Of a stretch of 64,000 bases of DNA, positions 44,072-55,685 are shown in pieces. Source of the stretch: Isoetes taiwanensis. Its lineage: Eukaryota > Streptophyta > Lycopodiopsida > Isoetales > Isoetaceae. The stretch spans positions 87,911 through 151,910 of the forward strand of contig JAJEKV010000543.1 of the NCBI GenBank assembly GCA_021234155.1, given 5' to 3'. The position numbers and the translations under genes are program-made. The notes under the pieces were generated by a model. The model saw nothing but the letters and a program-made list of their open reading frames with translations. It made no database searches and was not told the origin of the DNA. Each line of letters opens with the position of its first letter. The stretch's first letter is position 1.

Positions 44072-45110
44072 TCTGTCATTTCAAATCCCGCATCGACCAA
44101 AACGGAAGGGCAGTGAAGTGTTCCAACTCCTTTGCTGGAAGATTTTTTAAGATAGCGCTTCTTATAACATAGGTAGACTCTTGTGCGTGTATGGCTATAA
44201 AGCGAATTGAAACTGCAGTGGTTAGTAAGGCATTAGATTGGCATGTACCTGGAAAATAAGTTTTTAGCGTGCCCATGTTTCGCGGGCAATTTTTATTGTA
44301 CCAAATATGGCTTAACCATGTAAATCGGGCTCGAGACGTGTAAGGGATATGTTCTGGGCCGGATTCTCTTGCTTCGACAGTCTATTCTCTCTTGCAATTT
44401 TTATCTGAGCCAAATATGGCAACCCGTGATAATTGGGCTCTAGGATTCTATGTAGGATATGTTCTTGGGTCGGAATGATCCCAAAGCTTTAGCAGAGGTA
44501 TTCCTGTGTTGAAATAAAGCAAAGCTAGTTTTGGACCGGATTTACAGCCTCTACTATCGATAAATATCCAGTTCTAGGTTGCCTTTAATCGGATTCTCCG
44601 GTTTTAAAGCTGCATCTTCCATTTTCTTCAATGCAAAGCTTGCATTTGGAGCTCAGGCAAATATTCTTTGATTTACCTAGTTAGTAGCGGCACTTTAACT
44701 CTGTGCTTCTTTGTTGCAGAATGTGGAAGGTTGATATGTAAATAGTGGATGCCATAATCATCGAATTCCATGAATCAACAACTCGAGGTTTGAAGCTTTT
44801 AGTAAAAGATTGTCTCTGGTCATATATGGCAGAAGATTTGTGAGGCAAGATGCATGCACCCAGATAGAACCGCATCACTTGCCATGTTGATCAAGCCGCA
44901 GAGGCGGTGATGGATCTACGAGGATTACTTTGGAAATGCAGCATCCTTTACTGTTGCCAACACCACTGTAGGAGAACTAAATGTAAAGGGATGCCTTTTG
45001 CAACTAAGGTGCCTTTTGCCATTGATGAAAGCTTGATGAAGACTTAAAAGGTAGGCAGATTGATTATTGTATGCTCACAAACCAGACTTTACTCATTGAT
45101 GTTAACAACC
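44072..45110. other. Spacer with a diverged tandem repeat
   Basis: Copies at about 44287-44366 and 44394-44474 share GCAATTTTTAT, CAAATATGG and GGATATGTTCT. Otherwise no gene is recognised. Confidence 0.6.
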
Positions 45111-45262
45111 AATGATGCATGTTAAAGGGCAAATTACCTATAATGGCCATGGATTGCAAGAGTTTATTCCGCAGAAAACCTCTGCATATGTAAGCCAATT
45201 TGATTTGCATGTGGGTGACATGACTGTTAGAGGAACGTTAGAATTCTCTGCACGTTGTCAGG
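45111..45262 (+). pseudogene. ABCG/PDR transporter exon
   Basis: The frame reads [20 protein letters not shown], then [20 protein letters not shown] and SARCQG. This is the region just after Walker A in plant full-size ABCG (PDR) transporters, which pump lipids, terpenoids and hormones across the plasma membrane. The exon ends at SARCQG, the usual exon boundary, but the next bases (TAGAAT) are not a good donor. Arg-Gly replaces the usual Arg-Glu after MTV. No other ABC exon is near, so this is a single captured or left-over exon. Confidence 0.82.
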
Positions 45263-45361
45263 GTAGAATCACATCATTGTTTAGCGTTACTTTATGAATT
45301 GAGTGTAATCGGTACATTTTTTGTTTACCAACATGTAAAGTGATTGGTGTTCTTGAGATGT

Positions 45362-46240
45362 AGGATCATTGCAAGTGAAGTTTGACACGCAAAGATATTC
45401 TCCATGCCATGGAAAATTTGGAGAACTTAGAGATGGAATTAACAAAGTGAGAACAGGACGAAAGCACTTGGGGACATTGGCGCATCTTTGTGTCGGCAAG
45501 GTAATGTTCTAATCTCATTTCTATTGTGGCTAGAATAGCTTCCGCCAGAGCTGCTGCTTTCAATATTAGTTACGCATTTGAAGCATAGGCTTTGATTGTG
45601 TGCACTAGCTTTTGAGTCTCGGATCGTTACTCTAGAAGGTGCGTAGTGAGCATAACAATGCTTTGTGTGATATCTCTGTGTCTACTTTACTTAGTTCATG
45701 TGCTTATTGTCATGTATTTAATGTGCGTCCTTTTAGTGCTTGGCACGGTTTTGCAATTATTGCTTTTGTATTGCTGAATGTAGTCATTGTTCATTTTATC
45801 AGCCAACATCTATTGATGTAGTGGTGGCTCCAAATCCACCTACACCTGCATTCTATCCTTGGATCAATTCTAGGGGCTCAGGTTCTCCGCTCATCAATTG
45901 CCTGCTGCCGCCTCTGCCCTCCTCGGATCCTGCACGTAAGTAACAAAGTTTTTCTTCTTTTTCGTATCTGGTGAACACGAATAAAATCATTCAGCGAATA
46001 AAATCTTAGTCATTAATCTTAGTCATTGTAATTGTTCGTCTATTGAATCATGCTTTCTAACTCTGTTCACATAGGTTGATGAATCCTCTTTTCAAGATCA
46101 TTAGACTGTAATAATTTTCGCTTATGTTATGCAGGTTCTCATGATGTGTGGGTCAAGAAATCCACAAACATTTGCTGCTGCGTTTTGGTCCAGTTGAATC
46201 CTGATTGGAGAGAATGTTTTTATACAAGGTCCCATTGAAT
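45362..46240 (+). other. Three exon-like stretches of an unassigned gene
   Basis: A stretch at 45370-45500 (GKFGELRDGINKVRTGRKHL, followed by GTAATG), one at 45803-45935 (after CAG: PTSIDVVVAPNPPTPAFYPW, then INSRGSGSPLINCLLPPLPS, followed by GTAAG) and a last one from 46137 (after GCAG: SHDVWVKKSTNICC). Splice sites fit a plus-strand gene. I do not know the family, and phases were not proved. Confidence 0.4.
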
Positions 46241-47290
46241 TCTGCTTGGATTGAGTTTACACCTTGGTGATATGATTTTGTGTACCTTCATTCACTTGTG
46301 CAATGGAAACTTTGTTGTAAATTAAAGTGAACCTCCTGCAATTTGTTAATGAAGTACATGAGTGCACGTGATTTTGGATAAATGTTGGCTTCCCCGCACA
46401 TTATTATCAAGATTGTCTAGGAACATGCCAATGTCAAAAAGAAAAAAAGGGGAAAGATTATCCATCTCCAACATATATCCATTTTCAGCATATGTGCTAC
46501 CCAACATATGTGCTCCAACCTAGCATTTTTGCGCTTTGCCCCAGGTTAGCACTTTTACGCTGCAATAGTATATTAGTGACAGATCTTTGGATATGTACAA
46601 CAATGGAACCATATAACAAATGATGGATTGAACAAGCTTTTCCACGTAAAATACAGGTAAAAAGATGATGAAATAAGATTGCCTAATGTATATAAGTTAA
46701 CTATGCGAGAGTCACCCCAAGATGTGTGGATAGGAAGTACATGCTTGCTTGACTTTTTTTGTTAATAACTGGCTCTCTCAAGTGCTCAAATTCACGTGGA
46801 ACATGTTATAAACTATTTGTTTGAGTTGGTCGTTAACAACTGGCTCTCCCAAGTGCTCAAATTCCCGCGTTAATCGGCTCTCTCAAGTGCTCAAATTCTC
46901 GCTAGTTGTTTGTCGCTAAGTTTCGTTGTATGATTTTCTTTTCCATGACGTCAATACATTCATTAGTTAAATTACATTGATAAGTCAAACCTTGGACGAA
47001 TTAAAATGGTGATCCAGCACTTGATAGCTAAAGTTAGTATGCCACAAACTAAATGTACGACTAGTTGGGAAATAGACGGCAATGCCTTTGAAATTCATAA
47101 TGATGCAAACAGCTTACCAAATTGCTAGATCATGTCTCCTCGCATTTCAAATTAATTAGCTCGCTCTCTCAGGCCACATATAGCCCCCCTCTCATCACAG
47201 ACATGTCACTGCATATTACATATGTCTTAACACTCTTAAAGCCTGAACTACACACCATAGGAACTGCAGATTTATATGAATGTTGATGAA
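46241..47290. other. Spacer with a three-copy short repeat
   Basis: CTCAAGTGCTCAAATTC, preceded by GGCTCTC or a variant, occurs three times within 46770-46905. No gene recognised. Confidence 0.55.
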
Positions 47291-47925
47291 TGTTGGTGAA
47301 TGGGAATCTTGAAGGATCTTTATAGAGACTTGAATGATCTGAGGGAATGTTTAGATGCGGTGAGAGAATCTAACGACAATTGTGGAAAATTTTATCTCAA
47401 ACCTTAATTTTACTGGCTAGTCTCAACATTAGAAGTTGATGTCTTATTTCGTGAAATCTTTGAATAATCTCCGGGAATCTGGTGGAATCTTCAGAGAATC
47501 TTATAAAATCTAGAGAATCTCGAGAGATTCTTTTCAAAACTATAGGAATCTAAGGGAATCTTCATAAAAATATTTGAGAATCCAGAGGAATCTTGATGAT
47601 TGAAGAATTTAGAGGAATCTTTATGGAATCTAAAGGACTCCAAGAGAATCTGTATAGAACCTTGGAGAATCTAGAGGAATCTTGGGATAATCTTTATGGA
47701 TCTAAGGGAATCTTATTATACTCTTGGAATAATCTTTGAGAATCTAAGGAAATCTTATTATAATCTTGGGGAACCCTTATAGAACTAGGGGAATCTTAAG
47801 AAAATTCACGTGAATTCCTATAGAATATTGGAGATTCTAGGGAAATCTCTGCAAAATCCTAGGGAATCTAAAGGAATCTTCATGGAATCTTAGGGATTCT
47901 ATGGGGATTAGAGGGAATTTTAAAA
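47291..47925 (+). repeat. GAATCT degenerate array, far right
   Basis: Same type as the arrays at 7.0, 15.6 and 32.8 kb, but more decayed and outside the inverted structure. ACTTCATGCCGGGTCGACTT at 48013-48032 recalls the marker text of the other arrays. Confidence 0.82.
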
Positions 47926-49258
47926 AATTTAGTCCCAAACGTTACATTTCCTAGCTAATCTCAACTTTAGAACTTCATATTTTAATTTTTGAAGTTCAGA
48001 CTTCGATATAATACTTCATGCCGGGTCGACTTCATGCGGTCCTTCATAGTATAACCACTTGTAATATATATAAACGTATATCACATGCTGGGGCATCATG
48101 AACAGGTTATATATAAGTGTTGGTCTCGACCGTTCGTTTGAAAATAGGTGAGGTGGCGAATATGTAGCCACAAAATCTCCATGGGGCATGCATGGGCATG
48201 CACCACATGCATGGTCCGTGTCGGATAAGGGAAGGTTAGATCTTAACCGTTTATTTAAGGCTAAGGAAAGTGGCTTGAAATTGCGTAACATTTAATAAGG
48301 AGGGGTTAAGTGTCATTTAATTTAATATCGACGACATTTAATGTTCGTTGATGGTCATCAACATTAATAACATTAATGGTCTCCTCTTTCCCAAGATGGC
48401 AGAAGCATCAGAAGATGGTGCTTTATGCTTACTGTGCCTATGAAGAATATGAAGTGGAAGTGCTAATAGGTCAAAGAAATTCAACCTGAAGATAAGGTCT
48501 TGCAATCCAGGTAATTTTCCTTTCTTCACGGTAATTTGTTCTGCCAAAATATCAGGTAGTCATTTTAAAGTTTGTTTGCAAACTGTGAACAGTGGTCAAT
48601 GGAAGGCTATTGGACTCGAGTATTTTCCACGACTGTGTAATATGATTACCACCTCATTCTTCCTTTATAATTTGCAGGAGACTTTAGAGTAACAATTGCA
48701 ATACTTTCTTCTACATGATAAATCACAAGCTCCCATACAACCACAGTGGAGATGTAATATGCTGGACTTATTTTTCCTGCCCAGATTGTTGGCTTGCAAG
48801 TTCAGGCAGAACTGAGGGTGGAGATACAGATACTTATCAGATCAGATACTTATGAACTGTGTATCGGTTACTAGTCCAAGAAAGAGTTTCCATCCTCACA
48901 AAGATCCATTGGATTTTAACATGCTGGGTTTTGAAGGCCCTATAGTGCATAAGTTATGTATGTCTGGATATGCTACTCATACTAGTGCGTAGGTTATGTA
49001 CGTTTGGAGCATCTCTATGTCAGTGCTAAATTTTAAGGTGTACAATGTCGTTTCCTCTCAAATTGTTTTTCAATTGTCATTTACTCAATTGCACCTACAA
49101 ACATGGGTTGCAATTTCTTACTTCTGGAATTTTAGCAAGGATATGCTATCAGTGGGGTGATGATGTTGAGGTTCTTGCAAATAATGTGTCTTCATGCAGG
49201 AAAAATATGGCATGCTAAGCATGCAGCTCTTCTTTCCCATTAACACAGTTTATTAACA
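47926..49258. other. Spacer with one exon-like minus-strand stretch
   Basis: Minus strand 48521-48380 reads GLQDLIFRLNFFDLLALPLH, then ILHRHSKHKAPSSDASAILG; no family recognised. The rest shows no gene. Confidence 0.4.
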
Positions 49259-49263
49259 CAGTT

Positions 49264-49507
49264 TGTTGGAACATGCTGTAAAGGCGTAACAAACAGACAT
49301 TAAAAGACACAAAAAGTATGTGCTGTTATTAGCCTGATTAATGTTCAACCAAACCCTAATTTCAGCAGCCAAATTTGGCGTAGATTCTTCAATAGAAGAC
49401 ATCTTCTGAAATAGAAGACATCTCGGTGGCCGCTTTAGCCAACTCCTAAAAGCCAGGATGTCTTCTATTTATGCATATTTCTATGTAGAATAGCACTTAG
49501 TATTTCA
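49264..49507 (+). repeat. 5' LTR of Copia element 2
   Basis: Starts TGTTGGAACATG, ends TATTTCA. Contains a local duplication (AATAGAAGACATCT twice at about 49391-49422) that the 3' LTR lacks. Confidence 0.96.
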
Positions 49508-49519
49508 TGGTATCAGAGC
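49508..49519 (+). promoter_or_regulatory. Primer-binding site of Copia element 2
   Basis: TGGTATCAGAGC right after the LTR, the standard site complementary to initiator methionine tRNA. Confidence 0.93.
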
Positions 49520-49562
49520 GGGCACGAACCAAGGCCCGTCATAGCTAAAGATCGTAGCATCA

Positions 49563-50468
49563 ATGAGGATTGAACCTCTAAGCCACAGCAATGCATACTA
49601 TTGGTTTATCAAGGTACAAACCAAACTGTGTGAGAAGGGACTACGGGGAGTGGTTTCAGGTGCTGAACCAAAACCCACAGCCCAAGCAAAGGGGACAAAC
49701 GTGGTCCAAAGTGCAGCTCAAGTGGTGAAAGGAGAACCTGCTGCAGAAGATCCTGCAAAGGCAGAAGTTGAGAGACAAAGCTTGGCAAGATGGCTGCAAA
49801 AGGATTGGGCAGCCAAGAGCAGAATCCTAAAGTATCTGGATGATACTCTGATGCCTCAAATCGCTGAAGCAAATTCAGCTAAGGAAGCATGGGAGCAGTT
49901 AGAAAAGTCTTACAAGAGGAGGCATTTCTCAATCCAGGCAAATCTTTACAACACTGAATTCAGCACCAAGCTCAAGGACTGCGATTCAGTCAAAGAATAC
50001 ATGGGAATTATTCGCCAAGCTGCTAAATGATTCTGAGGGCATGAAAAAGGGCCTTGATGATGATGTAGTAGTGAACCTTTGCTACTTGGGCTGCCTTCCA
50101 GTTACAATAATGTCAAGAACATCATTGGTTCAGTAGAGAAGGTGGAATTTGAATGGGCATGTCAGCAGCTGATGCTTGAAGAACGGAATCAAGGAGGCAC
50201 CAAACGTTCTGGAGCCAAGGAGAATCAAGCATTCATGGAGAACAAACAAGAATCTCGAAAGTGCTTTAACTGCAACAAGATTGGACACATAGGAAAAAAT
50301 TGTCCAGAGCCCGACAGGAGAAAAAGGACCCAAAATCAGAAAGGAAAAGATAATTATGGCAAAGGGAATCACAAAAGGCCAAAGGAAGATCCGAAGGCAC
50401 ATAAGGCTAGCAAGAGTAGTTCATTCGAAGAAGAGGAAGGTACAGAATCTGATCAGATGATTCCATAG
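49563..50468 (+). pseudogene. Copia 2 gag, two frames
   Basis: The first frame (49563-50030) has AYYWFIKVQTKLCEKGLRGV, and SAKEAWEQLEKSYKRRHFSI. A frameshift near 50005-50020 follows. The second frame (to 50468) has LLGLPSSYNNVKNIIGSVEK and the zinc knuckle CFNCNKIGHIGKNCPEP (CX2CX4HX4C, about 50261-50311). This nucleocapsid packs element RNA into virus-like particles. Confidence 0.9.
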
Positions 50469-50649
50469 TGTCTGTCAGCAAAGCATTCTTCGCTTCAGCT
50501 AAACCTGAGCCTGCATCACGCATCATTGATAAGGTTAAGGCTTGCATTTCACCTCTGCTCAAATTTTTTCAGATTATAATATCATTCATGATGATGTGGA
50601 AATCCAATGACGCTATGGCTTCCTGTTTCATAGCATCTAACATAGTCAA

Positions 50650-51020
50650 AGGGGCATGGTACTTGGATTCAGGGGCAAGTGATCACAACAAAAGGCACTA
50701 TTTAAAAGCTACTGTCCAAACACATCCGAGAGAAAAGTGAGGATAGGCAAAGGAAAGCTCAGCATTGCATGGATTGGCAGTGTGACTCTTAAGCTGCCAC
50801 AAGGAACACTTGACTTGAAGAATGTCTTGCACGTTCCAGATCTTGAGGCCAACCTCCTTTCCATATCTAAAATGGATGGCGCAAAGCTCTTTGTGAATTT
50901 TGGCAACGGTAAATGCATTGTCAAGGATAGAAAGGAGGAGATTATTGCCAAAGGAGAGAGAGTCGGCAATATATATCACCGAGTTGGTCGTCCACTCCCA
51001 ACACGCCCCCTAGCTTTGTT
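50650..51020 (+). pseudogene. Copia 2 protease
   Basis: WYLDSGASDH at about 50660-50690 carries the catalytic Asp-Ser-Gly. The following part (LDLKNVLHVPDLEANLLSIS, 50812-50870) is in a different frame, so a shift lies near 50700-50740. Confidence 0.85.
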
Positions 51021-51023
51021 GAA

Positions 51024-52904
51024 ATGCTCGCCGCCGTAACATGGCACGAAAGGCTAGGGCACGCCAATTATCCATTGTTGAAGGAGATGCAAGCACATAA
51101 TCTTGTAACGGGCCTGCCTAAAGTTTCTAAGCCACAATCCCTTTGTAAAGGATGTGTGCTAGGCAAATTGAGAAGGAAATCGTACAGGAAGGAGAAAACC
51201 AAACGAGCATCCAAACAACTAGAGCTGCTGCATTTGGATTTGTGGGGGCCAGCGAGCATAAAATCACTTGGGGGCTCAAAGTATTTCATGCTGATTATTG
51301 ACGATTTCAGTACGAAGAATTGGGTTTTCTTCCTTAAACACAAATCTGAGGTATTTGATGAATTCACTAGATGGAAAACAATGGTCGAAAAACAGGTTGA
51401 ATGTGTTATAAAAACCATTCAAACAGACCAAGATAGGGAATTTGTCAATCATAGACTCAGCCACTTCTTGCAGCAATCTGGCATACATCATCAGAGATCA
51501 GTAGCATATGAACATCAACAAAATGGCGTGGTGGAAAGAAAAAATCGTACCATGCTTGAATGTGCTCGAGCTATGATATATGGCAGGGGACTTGATCCAA
51601 TTTTTTGGGCAGAAGCAGTGCATACGGCCTGTTACATTCTCGACAGAGTGCCTACCAAGGCAAATCCCAACAGTGTACCAGAGGAAGTTTGGTCTGGTCA
51701 CAAACCAGATGTGCAAGATTTCAAGATCTTTGGCTGCAAGGCATATGCGCATCTCAGTCCCCAAGAGCGTCCTCGAGGTAAGTTATCTACCTGTGCTTTG
51801 GCTTGCATGTTTGTTGGATATGATGAACATGTCAAAGGGTATAGGCTTTATGTGCCTTCCAGCAGAAAGATCATTGTAAGACGAAGTGTCCAATTTGATG
51901 AAAGTGTATTCTCAATTGGCAAAAAGGAGAAATCTTCCATGGTTGAGTGGCATGAAAGTGACGATGATGATGAACATGAAAATTGCCCTGAAAAAACACA
52001 TGTTGACGATAATGAGGACCCTTCATACGTAGATCCAGAACCTCTTCCTTCAGAACCAGAAGAAACTGACCTTGAAGATGACGAGGAGTTCTCTGCTGTC
52101 CCCATCAGACGGTCAAGCCGGAACAGAAAGCTCATTGATAGGATGCAGTCCTACCTCGAGTCTAAATCAGGAAAAACATCATCTTACATCACATTTCATA
52201 CCACAGTCGCAATGGATGAGCCCCTCAGCTTTCAAGAAGCAATTAGCAGCCCTCACTGTAAAGCATGGCAGCAGGCAATGCGTGATGAATATCAGTCCTT
52301 ATTGGACAATGATACTTGGACCTTATGCTCCCTTCCTCCAAACAGAAAAGCAGTGTCGTGCAAATGGGTTTACAAAGTCAAGTATGATGAAGAAGGACAC
52401 ATTGATAGATACAAAGCATGCCTCGTAGCAAAGGGGTATTTCCAAATACCCGGAGTTGATTTCCATGAAACATTTGCACCTGTGGCACGCTTGACATCTG
52501 TTAGATTGGTCATTGCTATGGCAGTTGCATATAATTTGGATCTTCAACAAATGGATGTAAAAACAGCATTCCTCCATGGCCACTTAAAGGAGGAAGTTTA
52601 CATGAAGATGAAGCAGGCTCCTGGCTTCACAAAAAAGGGACAAAAGAACTTGGTATATAAGCTGAAACGTGCCCTTTATGGCTTGAAGCAGTCCTCCCGG
52701 CAATGGTATCACACTATACACCAATTCTTTTCAGACAAGGGGTTCTCATGCAGCCAAGCTGATTGGAACATATATTACCAGATCCACGACTCTAAAATGA
52801 TCATCATCCATTACTACGTAGATGATCCGATCTTAAGTAACCGCCCATTGCCCATGAACAAAGACCAAAGCAAAGCGACCCTCAATACGCTTCCACATGA
52901 CTGA
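51024..52904 (+). CDS. Copia 2 integrase and reverse transcriptase, 626 codons open
   Basis: Pre-integrase zinc-binding block (WHERLGHANY, then LCKGCVLGK), then the integrase core: LLHLDLWGP, TIQTDQDREF, NGVVERKNRTM with the Asp, Asp and Glu triad. A long acidic linker follows (SDDDDEHENCPEK to LEDDEEFSAVP). The RT has KWVYKVKYDEEGHIDRYKA, DLQQMDVKTAFLHGHLKEEV (motif A), ALYGLKQSSRQWY and HYYVDDPILSN (motif C, with Pro where Leu is usual). It ends 52904; RNase H continues in the next frame from about 52897, so one frameshift disrupts the polyprotein. The start codon is only the first Met after the upstream shift. The enzyme copies element RNA and inserts the DNA. Confidence 0.95.
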   Translation: MLAAVTWHERLGHANYPLLKEMQAHNLVTGLPKVSKPQSLCKGCVLGKLRRKSYRKEKTKRASKQLELLHLDLWGPASIKSLGGSKYFMLIIDDFSTKNWVFFLKHKSEVFDEFTRWKTMVEKQVECVIKTIQTDQDREFVNHRLSHFLQQSGIHHQRSVAYEHQQNGVVERKNRTMLECARAMIYGRGLDPIFWAEAVHTACYILDRVPTKANPNSVPEEVWSGHKPDVQDFKIFGCKAYAHLSPQERPRGKLSTCALACMFVGYDEHVKGYRLYVPSSRKIIVRRSVQFDESVFSIGKKEKSSMVEWHESDDDDEHENCPEKTHVDDNEDPSYVDPEPLPSEPEETDLEDDEEFSAVPIRRSSRNRKLIDRMQSYLESKSGKTSSYITFHTTVAMDEPLSFQEAISSPHCKAWQQAMRDEYQSLLDNDTWTLCSLPPNRKAVSCKWVYKVKYDEEGHIDRYKACLVAKGYFQIPGVDFHETFAPVARLTSVRLVIAMAVAYNLDLQQMDVKTAFLHGHLKEEVYMKMKQAPGFTKKGQKNLVYKLKRALYGLKQSSRQWYHTIHQFFSDKGFSCSQADWNIYYQIHDSKMIIIHYYVDDPILSNRPLPMNKDQSKATLNTLPHD

Positions 52905-53649
52905 TCTTGGAGCATTGCGCTATTTCCTTGGCATTCAAGTGTTGAAAGATGCGGACAGTGGCAACATCACCCTCCATCAGACTAAAGCGATCCAATCTCT
53001 CCTCAACAGATGTAACATAGAGGACAATAAGCCCATCGTCACCCCTGCTACCACTCAGCATTCTCATTCCCTTAAAAGAATTGACTCTGAATTACGAGCG
53101 ATAGGCTATAGAAGCATTGTTGGCTCCCTGATGCACTTCATGGTGTCCCAGACGCCTTTTGGATATTTCTCAGGTGTGATCACCCTCACCCGTTTCGCCG
53201 AGAAGCCGGAGACTCAACATTGGCAGGGCCTTAAGCGATTGCTCAGATACCTACAAGGCACTAAGAACCTTGGCATCACCTTTCATGCTGGTAGCTCACT
53301 CACTCTTGTAGGGTATGTTGACGCCGATTATGCAGGAGATTCTATAGATCGGAAATCTCAAAGTGGCTTTTGTTTTATGCTGCAAGGGGGAGCAGTGAGC
53401 TGGTCTAGTAAAAAACAAAAGGCAAATGCTGCATCAAGTTGCGAGTCCGAATATATGGCACTTGCTTCTACTGCCAAAGAGGCCATTTGGTTGAGAAGAA
53501 TGCTAAAAGAGCTCAATACAGCTCAGGAACAGGGCACTATCATCTTCAATGACAACAAAGCAGCGTTGTCATTTGCTAAAAATCCCACCAATTTTTCAAA
53601 AGCCAAACATATACAGTGCGATATCATTTCACAAGAGAGAAAATCATAG
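52897..53649 (+). pseudogene. Copia 2 RT end and RNase H
   Basis: MTDLGALRYFLGIQVLKDAD, then PFGYFSGVITLTRFAEKPET, LGITFHAGSSLTLVGYVDAD, YAGDSIDRKSQSGF, CESEYMALASTAKEA and FNDNKAALSFAKNP. These are the RT thumb and RNase H blocks. After KHIQCD a frameshift ends the reading; IDVRDLVTR follows in another frame up to about 53690. Confidence 0.93.
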
Positions 53650-53893
53650 AGGGCAAAATTGATGTGCGTGATCTCGTGACCCGGATAAAATGCCGGTGAT
53701 GTATTCACAAAACCTTTGGGTAGAAAACCATTCTGCAGGTGCATCAATGAGTTAGGGATGACTATTACATGAGTATCATCGGCTGCAATCCATTTCCATT
53801 CTGAGGGGGAGCAGTTAAAGGGAGCATCCAATATCTGAAATAGCTAAGTTGAGTAGTTAATTTCTTCATTTTAGTTGTCTTGTTAAGTCTGAT

Positions 53894-53904
53894 TTGAGGG
53901 GGAG
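53894..53904 (+). promoter_or_regulatory. Polypurine tract of Copia element 2
   Basis: TTGAGGGGGAG directly before the 3' LTR; primes plus-strand DNA synthesis. Confidence 0.92.
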
Positions 53905-54149
53905 TGTTGGAACATGCTGTAAAGGCGTAACAAACAGACATTAAAAGACACAAAAAGTCTGTGATGTTATTAGCCTGATTAATGTTCAACCAAACCCTAA
54001 ATTCCAGCAGCCAATTTTGGCATAGATTCTGAAATAGAAGACATCTCGGTGGCCGCTTTAGCCAACTCTTAAAAGCCAGGATGTCTTCTATTTATGCATA
54101 TTTCTATGTAGATTTCGTGTTCTTTTGGAATTAAGCACTCAGTATTTCA
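53905..54149 (+). repeat. 3' LTR of Copia element 2
   Basis: 245 bp, starts TGTTGGAACATG, ends TATTTCA; CAGTT follows. It has an extra stretch (TTTCGTGTTCTTTTGGAAT) near its end not in the 5' LTR. Confidence 0.96.
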
Positions 54150-54154
54150 CAGTT

Positions 54155-55685
54155 GGCTTTAGGTGATTTGCATATAGCTTTGGGTGACTCGCATATTGCA
54201 CATCGTGAACCAGATTTTCCTTCAAAGCAGATTCTACTTCTAATATACACCAAAACATTTTAATAATGTTGGCTATGGCAGATTAAGGTCAAACCTTTTT
54301 CTTGGCTACATTACCTGATGCATTTCTTTGCTCCAATCGCTGGCTTTTTGGAAGAAAAAAACGGTGGTGTCCATGGGCTAAATGTACGCTTTAGTTTGGG
54401 ATGAAGAAAATAATGGCTTTTTGCAAAACTTATTTTCTTTCCTGCTTTTGTGTTGAATGTGTTAGTGCGCCAACAACAATCTGGCAAGTTTATATCTAAG
54501 CTCTGTGCATACTTGATGTATATACGAGCAAGACAAATTCTTAACTTATTCCTAGCGTTTTCAAGCAGACATGGTTTTTTATTGGAACAAATGTAACATT
54601 ATTTAGCATTGTGGTCTTGTGTTAAATACGTTTCTTTCATGAATGTCAATTAACCATCATAAATGTGTTTCTGGATTTGTCGACTAGAAGGGCAAGGCTA
54701 TGAATGTGTAAAGTGTAAGTGTTGTTTCGTCGTAGAGGTATAAAAGTAATGAGGGGAATTGTAAAAATACCCCTGAACATGTAATGAGGGCAAATTGTAA
54801 AAATACCCCTGAACATGTAAACATGCAAAGATAGGGCATTCTCATGCAAAGACGGGGCATTTTCATATGAATTGCACATCTGGGTATTCTATGCAAATTG
54901 TAAAAATACCTTGGTAATTTTGGCAAATATTACAAGGTGGTCATGGTGCCACATGGTTAAAATAATATGCACAAGAAGGATGTGTGCGGCTTCATATATA
55001 TATATATATGCATAAAGTACCAAGTAGAAGCTCAGGGTTACGGGACAAATACACTACCATTCAATTGTAAGGTCTGTATTCTCTTCCGCCATGCTTTACA
55101 AATGTTGGCTCTTTTCTTTCACAATATGAAATTGCAATGGAGGCCCCATTCCCATACCAAACATTAAGTTATCTAGCGGGGAAAGTACCTAAGAAGGCAG
55201 ATGCTTACAGTTGCTGAATTTGGAGGTGAAGCAAAATGAAACTGATGCCGTCCTTGGGGCATAATTGTTAACTTCCAAATATGTGTTCTTGAACTATTTA
55301 TGAATGTCCAAGGAGGATCATTATGATTTTGTGCAAATCTTCGATAATGGAGGTCACCGAATGGCTAGAGTGTATTTAAAAATAAAAGCTCGTGTGTAAA
55401 TAAAAAGTCGTATTTAATTAAAGTGGGACTCATTCCATTCCCATTTTTTTTGACCCCAGGTTAATTTATATAAAAAAGTAGCACCCCAGGCAGAAAACTA
55501 TCCTTAATTGAATTTTTGAATAAAACTCTGAATCCAGAAATTTGTAGTTTTTGTGTTCGCGAGTCGAGAACAAAAACAATGCAAATCAAAACAAAGGAAA
55601 TTCATTAAAGTTTGAAACCAAAGATCTAGTTGAAAATGAATTTTTATTAATAAATTTGAACGGATACAATGTATTTTACATGGGG
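54155..55685. other. Spacer with short tandem repeats
   Basis: AATTGTAAAAATACCCCTGA occurs twice (about 54756 and 54795) and ATGCAAAGAYRGGGCATTYTC twice (about 54823 and 54844). A TA microsatellite lies at about 54995-55008. No gene recognised. Confidence 0.55.

Larger units (their letters stand above)
49264..54149 (+). mobile_element. Complete Copia LTR retrotransposon 2, nearly intact
   Basis: It is 4,886 bp, with LTRs of 244 and 245 bp, a primer-binding site, gag, pol and a polypurine tract. CAGTT target duplications lie at 49259-49263 and 54150-54154. Only a few frameshifts interrupt it. It is the best-preserved transposon here. It differs from element 1 in LTR sequence, protease motif (intact) and pol, so they are separate families. 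Confidence 0.96.
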
